The notes below the pieces were generated by a model. That model searched no databases. It was not told the origin of the DNA and was given only the letters and a program-made list of their open reading frames with translations. Below, one piece after another: positions 56,512 through 64,000 of a stretch of DNA of 64,000 nt. Positions within the stretch are counted from its first letter, which is position 1, and each line of letters begins with the position of its first letter. A program made the position numbers and the translations under genes. This stretch comes from Antribacter gilvus (GTDB lineage Bacteria > Actinomycetota > Actinomycetes > Actinomycetales > Cellulomonadaceae), in the NCBI RefSeq assembly GCF_003946865.1, contig NZ_QXTH01000005.1, forward strand, positions 281,852 to 345,851, read 5' to 3'.

Positions 56512-56606
56512 CAACATGGCTCAAGCCGCGGCGAGGCGCTCCGCGACAAGTCGGTTGAGTGAGACATGCTGTTCGGCCGTGAAAGTCTAAGGGCCCGGCC
56601 CAGCCG

Positions 56607-56664
56607 CTGAGCATGCGGTGGTGGCCGGTGTTCCCCCGAACACCGGCCACCACCGCATGCTCAG
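56607..56664. terminator. 58-base palindrome at the end of the epoxide hydrolase gene
   Basis: Arms 56607-56633 and 56638-56664 pair perfectly over 27 bases around a CCCC loop. The right arm includes the epoxide hydrolase stop codon. With the hairpin at 56478 it forms a double barrier between convergent genes. Confidence 0.75.
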
Positions 56665-57806
56665 GCGAGGTCGCCGAAGAAGGTGCGGAGGTCGTCCGCG
56701 AGGAGCTTCGGTTCCTCCATGGCGGGGAAGTGGCCGCCCTCCGTGAACTCGCTCCAGTGGCTGGCCGCGTTCCACGGGTCCATCACCCGGCGCAGGAGCG
56801 GATGGGTGTCGAACACGGCCCAGCCGGACGGCACGTCCGCGGCCACGGCCCAGCCGAGCCCCGCGTGCTCGCCCTCGTAGTAGAACTGCGCGCTCGACGC
56901 GCCGGCCCGGGTGAACCAGTACAGGCTCACGTTGGTGAGGAGCTGGTCGCGGTCGACCGACTCGTCCGGCGTCCGGTATACGCCCCCGCCGGTCTTCGTC
57001 CGGAACTTCTCCGCGATCCACGCGAGCTGACCGGCCGGCGAGTCGGTGAGCGCCGGGCCGATCGTGTCGGGACGGTGGTTCTGCATCTCCAGGTACCCGC
57101 GGTCGGCCGCCACCTCGGCGCGCACCGCCTCGAGCTGGGCTGTCTCGTCGTCGGACAGGCCGTCGGGGTAGGGGAGCTTGTCGCCGGCGAACCCGAGCAG
57201 TCGGCCGTCGCAGCCGACGTGCGTGCCGATGACGCGCTCCGGGTAGAGGGCCGCGAGCCGGCCGGTGACGCCCGAGCCGATGTCGGTCCCGTGGGCCGCG
57301 AACCGCTCGTAGCCGAGACGGGTCATGATCTCGGCGTACGCCTCGGTGGTCCGTGCGAGTTCCCAGCCGGTCCCGGACAGCGGGGTGGAGAACCCGAATC
57401 CGGGCAGCGACGGGACGACCACGTGGAAGTCGTCGGTCAGCAGCGGGATCAGGCGCTGGTACTCGACGAACGAGCCCGGCCAGCCGTGGCACAGGATCAG
57501 CGGGGTGGCGTCGGGATTTGCCGAGCGCGCGTGGACGACGTGGAACGTCTGGCCGTCGACGACCGTCGTGAGCTGCTCGTGCTCGTTGAGCCGCGCCTCC
57601 TGCGCACGCCAGTCGAACTCGTTGCGCCAGTACTCGGCGAGCTCCTTCAGATACGTCAGCGGGATCCCGCGGCTGAAGTCGGAGCGGTCGTCCCGGCCCG
57701 GCACGGGGATCGGCCAGCGGGTCTGCGCCAGCCGGCTGCGCAGGTCGTCGACGTCGGCCTGCGGGATGTCGATGCGGAACGGGGTGAGTGCTGTGTTCTG
57801 GTTCAT
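56661..57806 (-). CDS. Epoxide hydrolase (EHN type alpha/beta hydrolase)
   Basis: A 381-residue protein starting at MNQNTALTPFRIDIPQADVDDLRSRLAQTRWP, the EHN N-terminal domain of epoxide hydrolases. The catalytic alpha/beta domain shows ILCHGWPGSFVEYQRLIPLL (oxyanion HGWP), GTDIGSGVTGRLAALYP (nucleophile Asp), and GHFPAMEEPKLLADDLRTFF with the histidine. It opens epoxides to diols. It is divergent from a WYL regulator with a shared palindrome. Confidence 0.9.
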   Translation of the reverse strand: MNQNTALTPFRIDIPQADVDDLRSRLAQTRWPIPVPGRDDRSDFSRGIPLTYLKELAEYWRNEFDWRAQEARLNEHEQLTTVVDGQTFHVVHARSANPDATPLILCHGWPGSFVEYQRLIPLLTDDFHVVVPSLPGFGFSTPLSGTGWELARTTEAYAEIMTRLGYERFAAHGTDIGSGVTGRLAALYPERVIGTHVGCDGRLLGFAGDKLPYPDGLSDDETAQLEAVRAEVAADRGYLEMQNHRPDTIGPALTDSPAGQLAWIAEKFRTKTGGGVYRTPDESVDRDQLLTNVSLYWFTRAGASSAQFYYEGEHAGLGWAVAADVPSGWAVFDTHPLLRRVMDPWNAASHWSEFTEGGHFPAMEEPKLLADDLRTFFGDLA

Positions 57807-57825
57807 GACGCCCACGTTCCCGGGT

Positions 57826-57850
57826 AATGCGGCAGGCTTCGTTCCGCATT
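57826..57850. promoter_or_regulatory. Operator between epoxide hydrolase and WYL regulator
   Basis: AATGCGG and CCGCATT form a perfect inverted repeat with an 11-base spacer in the 51-base gap between the divergent genes. It is placed to control both, presumably as the site of the WYL protein. Confidence 0.5.
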
Positions 57851-57857
57851 CGCTGGA

Positions 57858-58832
57858 ATGATCGAGCACATGCTGGAGACCTCGGCCCGCCTGCTCGAAT
57901 TGCTCTCGCTGCTCCAGCTCAAGCGTGACTGGACCAGCTCCGAGCTCTCCGGCCGGCTCGGCGTGAGCGCGCGGACCGTGCGCACCGACATCAGCAGGCT
58001 CCGGTCGCTCGGCTATCCCGTGGACGCGCGCCCCGGCGTCGCGGGCGGCTACCGTCTGGCCGCCGGGACGGCGATGCCCCCGCTGCTGCTCGACGACGAC
58101 GAGGCGGTGGCCGTCGCGGTCGGACTGGGTGCGGTTGCCACCCAGGGGCTCGGCGTCGAGGAGACCTCGCTCACCGCGCTCGCCAAGCTGGAGCAGGTGC
58201 TGCCCTCGCGCCTGCGCCGCCGGGTCGAGGCGGTGCGCGAGGCGACGAGCGTGGTCCAGGGAGCGGTGCCGCCGCTCGATCTCGCGGCGCTCGGCGCGGT
58301 CGCCGCCGCGATCCGCGGCCACGAACGGCTCAGGTTCGGGTACACCAAGCCCGGGGGCAGCGAGACGGCGCGCCACACCGAGCCGCAGCGGCTCGTGACC
58401 TGGGGGTCCCTCTGGTACCTGCTCGCGTGGGACCTCGACCGTGACGACTGGCGGGTCTTCCGCGTCGACCGCATGGTCCCGCGCCCGCCGACGGGTGCGC
58501 GGTTCCGCCGGCGTGTGATCCCGGAGGACAAGGTCGTCGACTACGTGGTCCGACGCATCAGCAAGGGCGCCTGGCAGTACCGTGCCCGGCTGCTCGTGCA
58601 CGCCCCCGCGGCACAGGTCGCCGCGAAACTCGTCGTCCCGGTCGACATCGAGGTGGTCGACGAGTCCTCCTGCCGGGTCGAGCTGGGTTCCGACGACCCG
58701 GACCGGCTCGCGCTGTGGCTGACCCAGCTCGACGCCGACATCGAGGTGATCGCGGGTGACGAGCTCGCGGAGGCGTTCGACCGCCTCGCGCGGAGGTTTC
58801 GCCGAGCGGCAGGCGGGGCGCCGACGGCGTGA
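57858..58832 (+). CDS. HTH-WYL transcriptional regulator
   Basis: A 324-residue regulator with a DeoR-type helix-turn-helix (LLELLSLLQLKRDWTSSELSGRLGVSARTVRTDISRLRSLGYPVDARPG), a central WYL domain (RLVTWGSLWYLLAWDLDRDDWRVFRVDRM) and a C-terminal WCX domain. WYL domains bind small molecules or nucleic acid. A second ATG four codons downstream is possible. It probably controls the divergent epoxide hydrolase gene. Confidence 0.9.
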   Translation: MIEHMLETSARLLELLSLLQLKRDWTSSELSGRLGVSARTVRTDISRLRSLGYPVDARPGVAGGYRLAAGTAMPPLLLDDDEAVAVAVGLGAVATQGLGVEETSLTALAKLEQVLPSRLRRRVEAVREATSVVQGAVPPLDLAALGAVAAAIRGHERLRFGYTKPGGSETARHTEPQRLVTWGSLWYLLAWDLDRDDWRVFRVDRMVPRPPTGARFRRRVIPEDKVVDYVVRRISKGAWQYRARLLVHAPAAQVAAKLVVPVDIEVVDESSCRVELGSDDPDRLALWLTQLDADIEVIAGDELAEAFDRLARRFRRAAGGAPTA

Positions 58833-58859
58833 ACCGCCGTGGTTACGGGCTGCCTGCTG

Positions 58860-59219
58860 TCACGGCCGGTCTCCTCCGGTCTCGTGGTCCGACTGCTGCT
58901 GGATCGCCTCGGCGATCCGCTTGATGCGCCGGAGGCGGGCGTCCCACGTCTGGCCCACCTCGCTGAGCTGGGCGACGGCGCGAGCGAGCTGCGCGTCGTC
59001 GACCCGGTACTGCTTCTCCCGTCCGACGACGCCCGCGTGCACCAGCCCCGCGCGATCCAGCACAGCCAGGTGCTTGGCCACCGCCTGCCGCGTGACGGGC
59101 AGCCGCTCGCTCAGGGTCGTGGCCGTCCCGACGCCGTCCTCGAGCAGGAGGTCGAGAACCCGGCGCCGGACCGGTTCACCGATGGCCGACCACAGCTGGT
59201 CGTCAATCGCTGCGGTCAT
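58860..59219 (-). CDS. ArsR-family regulator of the SRPBCC genes
   Basis: A 119-residue winged-helix protein starting at MTAAIDDQLWSAIGEPVRRRVLDLLLEDG, with TLSERLPVTRQAVAKHLAVLDRAGLVHAG as the recognition helix region and a helical C-terminus. No metal-binding cysteines are present. It is of the type co-transcribed with AHSA1/SRPBCC proteins. Its ATG overlaps the SRPBCC stop (ATGA). It is the likely ligand of the GCAACC/GGTTGC operators here and at 27.7 kb. Confidence 0.9.
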   Translation of the reverse strand: MTAAIDDQLWSAIGEPVRRRVLDLLLEDGVGTATTLSERLPVTRQAVAKHLAVLDRAGLVHAGVVGREKQYRVDDAQLARAVAQLSEVGQTWDARLRRIKRIAEAIQQQSDHETGGDRP

Positions 59220-59665
59220 CGCGCGACCAGGCTCGGGGCGTAGGCCTGCAGCCGCGGGAGGAACAGGTCCCAGCCGCGCTCGTGGTCGTGGAAGGCCTCC
59301 TCCAGGACGGCGACCTCCCACCCCTTCTCCCGGAAGCCGGACTCGGTCAGCCGCAGCAGGGTGCCGGTCGCCGACGGCTCGAGCTGGAAGGTGACCAGCA
59401 GCGAGTTGCCCACCTCTGGCGACTCGCCCTCCGGCGCCGTCCACCGGAAGGAGAACCGGCGCGGGGGCTCCACGTCGACGACGACGAGCGGGGCCACCTT
59501 GGCCCGGTCGCCCCAGACCAGCTCCCCCGCCGCTCCGGGAACCGCGTCGAGCGTGGCGTCGTCGGGCCACCACTCGCGGATGTGCTCGGGCTGGGTGATG
59601 ACCGCGAACACGACCTCCGGCGACGCGTCGACGTGGATCTGCCGTTCCAGGGTTCCGAACTCCAT
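59216..59665 (-). CDS. SRPBCC (AHSA1-like) protein co-transcribed with ArsR
   Basis: A 149-residue protein starting at MEFGTLERQIHVDASPEVVFAVI, with GAGAGG upstream; a TTG six codons earlier lies in the operator and is less likely. SRPBCC features: EHIREWWPDDATLDAVPGAAGELVWGD, RFSFRWTAPEG, LLRLTESGFREKGWEVAVLEEAFHDHERGWDLFL. It probably binds a lipophilic ligand. It is a paralogue in fold of the gene at 27247-27699 and shares its control pattern. Confidence 0.88.
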   Translation of the reverse strand: MEFGTLERQIHVDASPEVVFAVITQPEHIREWWPDDATLDAVPGAAGELVWGDRAKVAPLVVVDVEPPRRFSFRWTAPEGESPEVGNSLLVTFQLEPSATGTLLRLTESGFREKGWEVAVLEEAFHDHERGWDLFLPRLQAYAPSLVAR

Positions 59666-59679
59666 GACACACCTCTCAT

Positions 59680-59740
59680 GCAACTATCGGTTGCGCATCA
59701 CGGTACCGGGAGCACGGCGCCAATGCAACCATCGGTTGCA
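59680..59740 (-). promoter_or_regulatory. Promoter with two ArsR-type operators
   Basis: On the minus strand TTGCAT (59723-59728) and TACCGT (59700-59705) are 17 bases apart. One operator (GCAACCATCGGTTGC, 59725-59739) overlaps the -35 box. The second (GCAACTATCGGTTGC, 59680-59694) lies downstream of the start point, near the SRPBCC ATG. This matches 27746-27806. Confidence 0.7.
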
Positions 59741-59761
59741 TCCGCCGGACGTCGGAGCCAG

Positions 59762-59790
59762 TTGTCCCCACCCCCTCGCTGCCGTACCTT
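59762..59790 (+). promoter_or_regulatory. Promoter of the helR-like gene
   Basis: TTGTCC (59762-59767) and TACCTT (59785-59790) with a 17-base spacer. I do not see the palindromic rifamycin-associated element reported upstream of rifamycin-inducible genes. AGGAGG follows at 59814. Confidence 0.5.
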
Positions 59791-59825
59791 GGCCTCTCCC
59801 CCACACCGCCTCCAGGAGGTCGATC

Positions 59826-61886
59826 GTGTCTGTCGTCGTGCCCGAGAACGAGCTGACGGCGGAGCGGAAGTTCCTGAGCGAGGCCCGGACAGCACTCGCC
59901 GCGATGCGCGAGCGCGCCGAAGCCCTCGGTAGCGGCAGCGCCGCCGACGCGGTGAGCGCGGAGTTCCTCGACGCCGCGCTGGCACGCCGGGTCGCCCAGC
60001 TCGCCGACGACCCGCAGGTCCCCCTGTTCTTCGGTCGCATCGACCAGACGCCCGAGGGCGGCGGCGAGTCGTTCCACGTCGGACGGCGGCACGTCTCCGA
60101 CCCGGACGGCGACCCTCTGGTCGTCGACTGGCGGGCTCCGGTCAGCGCACCCTTCTACCGGGCTACCCGGGACGACCCCATGGGCCTCGCCGTGCGACGC
60201 CGGTACGGGTTCGCCAACGGCACCCTCACGGGCTTCGAGGACGAGGACCTCGCCGCCCCGGCCGCCGACGGGACCCGCTCGGCGATCCTCGAGGCAGAGA
60301 TCGAGCGTCCCCGCACCGGGCCGATGCGCGACATCGTGGCCACGATCCAGCCGGAGCAGGACGTCATCGTCCGCAGCGACCTGAGCCGGACCGTCGTCGT
60401 CCAGGGTGCGCCGGGCACCGGGAAGACCGCCGTCGGGCTGCACCGCGCCGCCTACCTCCTCTACGCGCACCGCCAGCAGGTCACGCGGCGCGGGATGATC
60501 GTCGTCGGGCCTAACAAGAGCTTTCTCCGCTACATCCGCGACGTACTGCCCGCCCTCGGTGAGATCGACGCGACGCAGACCACCATCGACGACCTCGTCG
60601 CCGAGCGCGGCCGGCTCCGGGAGACCGAGCCCGCCGCCGTCGCCGTCCTCAAGGGCGACGCGCGGATGGCGCGTGTGCTCCACCAGGCCGTCTGGTCCCA
60701 CCTGACCGAGCCGGACGAGCCGCTCGTCCTGCCTCGCGGGTCGATGCGCTGGCGCGTCGCAGCGCACGAGGCGCGGCAGGTCGTCGGCGAGGTAGCGGGC
60801 CGCAACCCGCGGTACCTCCTGGGCCGCTCGCAGCTGCACCACGCCCTGGCGCACCGGGTCCTGGTCCAGATCGAGGCGGCGGGCGACGCCCTCGACGAGC
60901 GCGCCTGGGACGCCCTGGCCCGGACCAAGCCGGTGCGGGCCTACGCGAACGCCGTCTGGCCCGCGGTCTCTCCAGCCCCCGTGCTGTTCCGCCTGTTCTC
61001 CGACCCGGACGTCCTCGCCCGAGCGTCCGACGGCGTCCTCACCGCCGACGAGCAGCGCATGCTCCTCTGGGACCGGCCGACCCGCAGCGCCGGGAGCGCC
61101 CGCTGGACCCTGGCCGACCTCGTCCTCCTCGACGAGCTGTCCGACCTGCTCGAAAAGGTCACGCCCGTGGCCCACATCGTCGTCGACGAGGCCCAGGACC
61201 TCTCACCCATGATGCTCCGCGCCCTGGGACGCCGGGCCCGCAACGGCTCGCTCACGGTGCTGGGCGACCTCGCGCAGGGGACGACGCCGTGGGCCGTCCG
61301 CTCGTGGGCCGACGCCCTGACGCACCTCGACCAGCCCGACGGCCACGTCGAGGAGCTGACGGCCGGCTTCCGCGTCCCCGGGGACGTCATCGAGTACGCC
61401 GCACGCCTGCTGCCCCACATCGCTCCCGACCTCGAGCCGCCCGTCGCGGTCCGCCGGGCCCGCGGGCAGCTCACCCTGACCACGGCGCCGCTGCCCGGCC
61501 TGGTCGCCACCGCCCTGCGCGCGGAGGGCTCGGTCGGGCTCATCGTGCCCGACGTCGCCGTGGCCGCCACCCGCAGGTCCCTCACCGAGGCGGGGCTGCG
61601 GTTCGCCGTCGTCGGCGAGGTCGAGGCGGCTCCCGGAGCGCCTTCGGAGCCGGGCGACCCCGACGCGCCCTCGGAGTTCGACGCCCGGCTCGACCTCGTC
61701 CCGGCATCGCTCGCGAAGGGCCTGGAGTTCGACCACGTGGTGGTCGCCGACCCGGCCGGGATCGTCGCGGGCGAGCACGACCACGCCACCGGCCTCCGCC
61801 GCCTCTACGTCTGCCTCACCCGGGCGGTGACCTCGCTGGTCGTGCGGCACGACGACGACCTGCCCGGCGAGCTGCGACCCGCGTGA
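59826..61886 (+). CDS. helR: HelD/HelR-type RNA polymerase-associated ATPase
   Basis: A 686-residue UvrD/Rep-like protein from a GTG with AGGAGG upstream. Walker A is GAPGTGKT at residues 194-201, Walker B HIVVDEAQDLSPM near 450, and GDLAQGTTPWA and LAKGLEFDHVVVADP are later helicase motifs. The N-terminal coiled coil (ELTAERKFLSEARTALAAMRERAEAL) and FGRIDQTPEGGGESFHVGRRHVSD are as in HelD proteins, which remove stalled RNA polymerase from DNA and, as HelR, protect it from rifamycin. The catalytic motifs are intact. HelR versus HelD cannot be decided without an alignment. Confidence 0.85.
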   Translation: MSVVVPENELTAERKFLSEARTALAAMRERAEALGSGSAADAVSAEFLDAALARRVAQLADDPQVPLFFGRIDQTPEGGGESFHVGRRHVSDPDGDPLVVDWRAPVSAPFYRATRDDPMGLAVRRRYGFANGTLTGFEDEDLAAPAADGTRSAILEAEIERPRTGPMRDIVATIQPEQDVIVRSDLSRTVVVQGAPGTGKTAVGLHRAAYLLYAHRQQVTRRGMIVVGPNKSFLRYIRDVLPALGEIDATQTTIDDLVAERGRLRETEPAAVAVLKGDARMARVLHQAVWSHLTEPDEPLVLPRGSMRWRVAAHEARQVVGEVAGRNPRYLLGRSQLHHALAHRVLVQIEAAGDALDERAWDALARTKPVRAYANAVWPAVSPAPVLFRLFSDPDVLARASDGVLTADEQRMLLWDRPTRSAGSARWTLADLVLLDELSDLLEKVTPVAHIVVDEAQDLSPMMLRALGRRARNGSLTVLGDLAQGTTPWAVRSWADALTHLDQPDGHVEELTAGFRVPGDVIEYAARLLPHIAPDLEPPVAVRRARGQLTLTTAPLPGLVATALRAEGSVGLIVPDVAVAATRRSLTEAGLRFAVVGEVEAAPGAPSEPGDPDAPSEFDARLDLVPASLAKGLEFDHVVVADPAGIVAGEHDHATGLRRLYVCLTRAVTSLVVRHDDDLPGELRPA

Positions 61887-61943
61887 ATCTGCGACCAGGC
61901 CTGATCCCCCTGAAGATGGGGTAGATCTCGGCGAGGGGGCCTC

Positions 61944-63086
61944 ATGGCACGGACTTTCGGCGTGGAGGAGGAGCTCCTGCTCGTCGATGCCCGCACCCGG
62001 CTCCCGCTGGCAGCAGGGGACGACGCCGTCCACCTCGCCGGGCTCGCCGCGTCGCTCCCGCCGCACATGCCGCCCCGGCCCGCGCTCACGGTGGAGCTGC
62101 AGCGCGAGCAGATCGAGATCGTCGGCCCGCCGTGTGCCACGCTCGCGCAGCAGGTCTCGGCGATCCGGGAGGGCCGCCTCATGGCCGACGCCGCCGCCCG
62201 GGCGGTGGGCGGCCGCGCCGTGCCGCTTGCCACGTCGGTGTCCGCCGGGCTGCCGCACCTCGTGCCGGAGGCGCGGTACGAGCGCATCCAGCGGCACGTG
62301 GGGCTTCTGGCCGCTGAGCAGCTGACGTGCGGACTGCACGTGCACGTCGAGGTGGACGACCACGAGGAGGGCGTCGCGATCCTCGACCGGATCCGCGTCT
62401 GGCTGCCGGTGCTGCTCGCGCTGAGCGCCAACTCGCCCTTCTGGTACGGCGTCGAGACGGGGTTCGCCAGCTACCGGTACCAGGCGTGGACCCGCTGGCC
62501 GACGGCGGGCGCATACGAGCTCTTCGGGTCGGTGGCGGAGCACGACCGCCGCATGGACGCGGTGCTGCGCTCCGGCGTCGCCCTCGACCCGGGGATGCTC
62601 TACCACGATGCCCGCCTCTCGGCCCGGTATCCCACCGTGGAGGTGCGCGTCGCCGACGTGTGCCTCGACCCGGCGCACGCCGCCGTCGTCGCCACGCTGG
62701 TCCGGGCCCTCGTCGAGACGGCCGCCCGGCAGGCTCGGGAGGGTGTTCCCCCTGCTCAGGTCGGCGTGACTGAACTCCGGGCGTGGTCCTGGCAGGCGAG
62801 CCGGTTCGGCGTCGAGGAGCAGCTCATCAGCCCGGCCACGGGAGCACCTGCGCCGGCCGCCGACGTGGTGGGCGCGCTGCTCGACCTCCTGCGACCGGTG
62901 CTGGCCGAGTACGAGGAGGTCGCGCCCGTGGAGGTCGTGGTCGCGGAGATCCTCCACGGCGGGTCGGGGGCCCGGCGCCAGCGGGCGGCGTTCGCCGGGC
63001 GCGGCGACCTGATCGACGTCGTGGACGCGGCGATCGCGCTCGGCATCCCGGTGCCGCCTGTGGACGGGGACGACGAGCCCGGGTGA
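61944..63086 (+). CDS. YbdK-type carboxylate-amine/glutamate-cysteine ligase
   Basis: A 380-residue protein of the GCS2 family, starting at MARTFGVEEELLLVDARTRLPL. The ATP- and metal-binding elements GVEEELLLVD (residues 6-15), TVELQREQIEIVGPPC, TCGLHVHVEVDD and VEVRVADVC match this family. Members form gamma-glutamyl amides, including glutathione precursors and unusual carboxylate-amine products; actinobacteria that use mycothiol carry several. The true substrate is unknown. Confidence 0.88.
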   Translation: MARTFGVEEELLLVDARTRLPLAAGDDAVHLAGLAASLPPHMPPRPALTVELQREQIEIVGPPCATLAQQVSAIREGRLMADAAARAVGGRAVPLATSVSAGLPHLVPEARYERIQRHVGLLAAEQLTCGLHVHVEVDDHEEGVAILDRIRVWLPVLLALSANSPFWYGVETGFASYRYQAWTRWPTAGAYELFGSVAEHDRRMDAVLRSGVALDPGMLYHDARLSARYPTVEVRVADVCLDPAHAAVVATLVRALVETAARQAREGVPPAQVGVTELRAWSWQASRFGVEEQLISPATGAPAPAADVVGALLDLLRPVLAEYEEVAPVEVVVAEILHGGSGARRQRAAFAGRGDLIDVVDAAIALGIPVPPVDGDDEPG

Positions 63087-63121
63087 CGCCGTTCCTGCAC
63101 GTCAGGGTGGAAGAGGACGCC

Positions 63122-63820
63122 TCATCGCACGAGCAACCACGGGCGTGAGTCGGGCATCGGTTCGAGTCCTTGAGGGCTTGTGGTCACTCGCTGCAGGGCT
63201 GGCAATTCATCGAGCATCTCGCTGTGCGTCATCACGCCGCACAGGTCCAACCCCACGAGTTCGATCTGACGGCATGAAGCTAGTGGCCTGAGGTCGATCC
63301 GCGGAGGTGGTTTCGGGGTCCGATGGGGATTGACAATGAGGCGTTGAAGCCGTGGGAGCCGCTCAACTCCTTCAAGTGTTCGTAGGACTGGTCCCTCGAT
63401 CTTGAGGTACTCGATCGGAAGATCCGTTGCCGAGTCGAACACCCATTCCGCCGATCGAGCCTGGCCCACGACATCTACCACGAGAGAGATCAGCCGCGCG
63501 CAGTGCTCGAACACTCCTAGCCGAACAACGGACGTCCGCCCGAGCTCCACCGATTCAAGTGAATCTGCGGCACTCCAATGACCATCAATGTTCCGCTGGT
63601 CGATCGACAACGAAGTGATCCGCGGGATGCGGTCAGTGGTAATAGGGCGATCAAGCCTCGCCGAGAGGCTAAGCACCTCCAGGCGGCCAAGGGTTTTCTG
63701 AGGAATCTCCGAGACCGGAGATCTCAGCCACAACATCAGCCAACGAAGATCGAGGCGATCGAGCCAGTCAAGTTCCATCTTGCGCCTGGAGGCGAGTCGC
63801 CCAGACTGCCAGAACATCAA
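63122..63820 (-). CDS. LRR-like protein, probably 5'-truncated
   Basis: About 232 residues from a TTG/ATG at 63815-63820. Regularly spaced leucines suggest leucine-rich repeats: LGRLEVLSLSARL, RIPRITSLSI, DSLESVELGRTSVVRLGVF, LPIEYLKIEG, LPRLQRLIVNPH, CRQIELVGLDLCG. The same frame stays open upstream, towards the transposase end, without a clear start. The gene may therefore have lost its 5' end to the insertion. G+C is well below the window average. Function unknown. Confidence 0.5.
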   Translation of the reverse strand: MMFWQSGRLASRRKMELDWLDRLDLRWLMLWLRSPVSEIPQKTLGRLEVLSLSARLDRPITTDRIPRITSLSIDQRNIDGHWSAADSLESVELGRTSVVRLGVFEHCARLISLVVDVVGQARSAEWVFDSATDLPIEYLKIEGPVLRTLEGVERLPRLQRLIVNPHRTPKPPPRIDLRPLASCRQIELVGLDLCGVMTHSEMLDELPALQRVTTSPQGLEPMPDSRPWLLVR

Positions 63821-63900
63821 CCCGTCAACGCCGGACGATTCGAGTCGGTCGACGACCTCGGGCCTGGGAGCCTCCTCCAGATGCGCAACTCTCAGCGGCC

Positions 63901-64000
63901 CTAGCTGTACTGACCCGAGAGGTTGTTGACGCGGGCGATAGGCGTGAGGCCGCCGATGCCGAGGTGGGGTCGTTCCAGGTTGTAGTGCTTGAGCCAGGCA
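63901..64000 (-). mobile_element. IS-family transposase, C-terminal end only
   Basis: The minus strand from the right edge reads WLKHYNLERPHLGIGG, then LTPIARVNNLSGQYS and TAG at 63901-63903. The YNxERPHxxxGxxTP pattern is the end of DDE integrase-core transposases of the IS481/IS3 type. The rest lies outside the window. The terminal inverted repeat cannot be placed with confidence. Confidence 0.8.

Noticed and set aside
59740..59826. Rifamycin-associated element upstream of the helR-like gene
   Set aside because: No matching palindrome is visible, only an ordinary promoter.
1..64000. tRNA, rRNA genes and CRISPR arrays
   Set aside because: None could be recognised on either strand by reading the sequence.

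Overview
The window is high-G+C actinobacterial DNA. Coding density is high, ATGA/GTGA stop-start overlaps are common, GTG and TTG starts occur, and several genes look leaderless. The gene content (a GH64 beta-1,3-glucanase with a ricin-type module, a Cip1-like protein with a CBM2, a LacI-controlled glycan locus, an actinobacterial-type cytochrome b, HelR, GAF-ANTAR and DUF6223 proteins) suggests a soil or plant-litter polysaccharide degrader of the Micrococcales, near Cellulomonadaceae/Promicromonosporaceae. That placement is an inference. I saw no rRNA, tRNA or CRISPR array, and no gap longer than about 210 bases without a gene.

Layout. 1-14059 (minus): a contractile injection system operon of the actinobacterial eCIS type, transcribed from about 14060 towards the left edge. 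It contains an unknown protein, sheath, tube, a zinc-finger protein, a disordered protein, a DUF4255 terminator, an AAA+ ATPase, a small protein, a tube initiator, a LysM protein, hub, OB-fold spike, PAAR-like tip, gp25 and two baseplate proteins, the last cut by the edge. 14211-18904 (plus): a three-gene respiratory module made of an SdhA/FrdA-like flavoprotein, NDH-2 and a QcrB-like cytochrome b that lacks both heme bH ligands. 18949-30154: mixed metabolism, with GH64 under CebR-like operators, HxlR plus NmrA reductase, two MFS exporters, a flavin monooxygenase facing a P450, an SRPBCC protein, and a tryptophanyl-tRNA synthetase preceded by a Trp-Trp-Trp leader peptide and attenuator.

31619-47381: the most interesting region. 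It holds a LacI-type repressor, an ABC sugar importer, a GH183-type (DUF4185) surface lipoprotein, GH172 (DUF2961), GH116 and GH127 enzymes, an L-fucose/D-arabinose isomerase homologue, a pentulose kinase and one unrecognised protein. Four near-identical palindromes (TGAAAYCGRTTTCA type) tie the units together. The combination predicts surface cleavage of D-arabinan (mycobacterial arabinogalactan or lipoarabinomannan), import of oligosaccharides, trimming to D-arabinose, and entry into the pentose phosphate pathway as D-ribulose 5-phosphate.

47417-64000: a two-component system beside DUF6223, a low-G+C islet with two SUKH immunity-like genes, a VOC protein, hydrolases, a second NDH-2-like reductase, a GAF-ANTAR regulator, the Cip1-CBM2 protein, epoxide hydrolase opposite a WYL regulator, and an ArsR/SRPBCC pair whose paired operators recur at the SRPBCC gene 32 kb away. 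HelR, a YbdK-type ligase and an LRR-like gene follow; the LRR gene runs into the end of an IS transposase cut by the right edge. Several intergenic regions hold very long, nearly perfect palindromes that probably end transcription.
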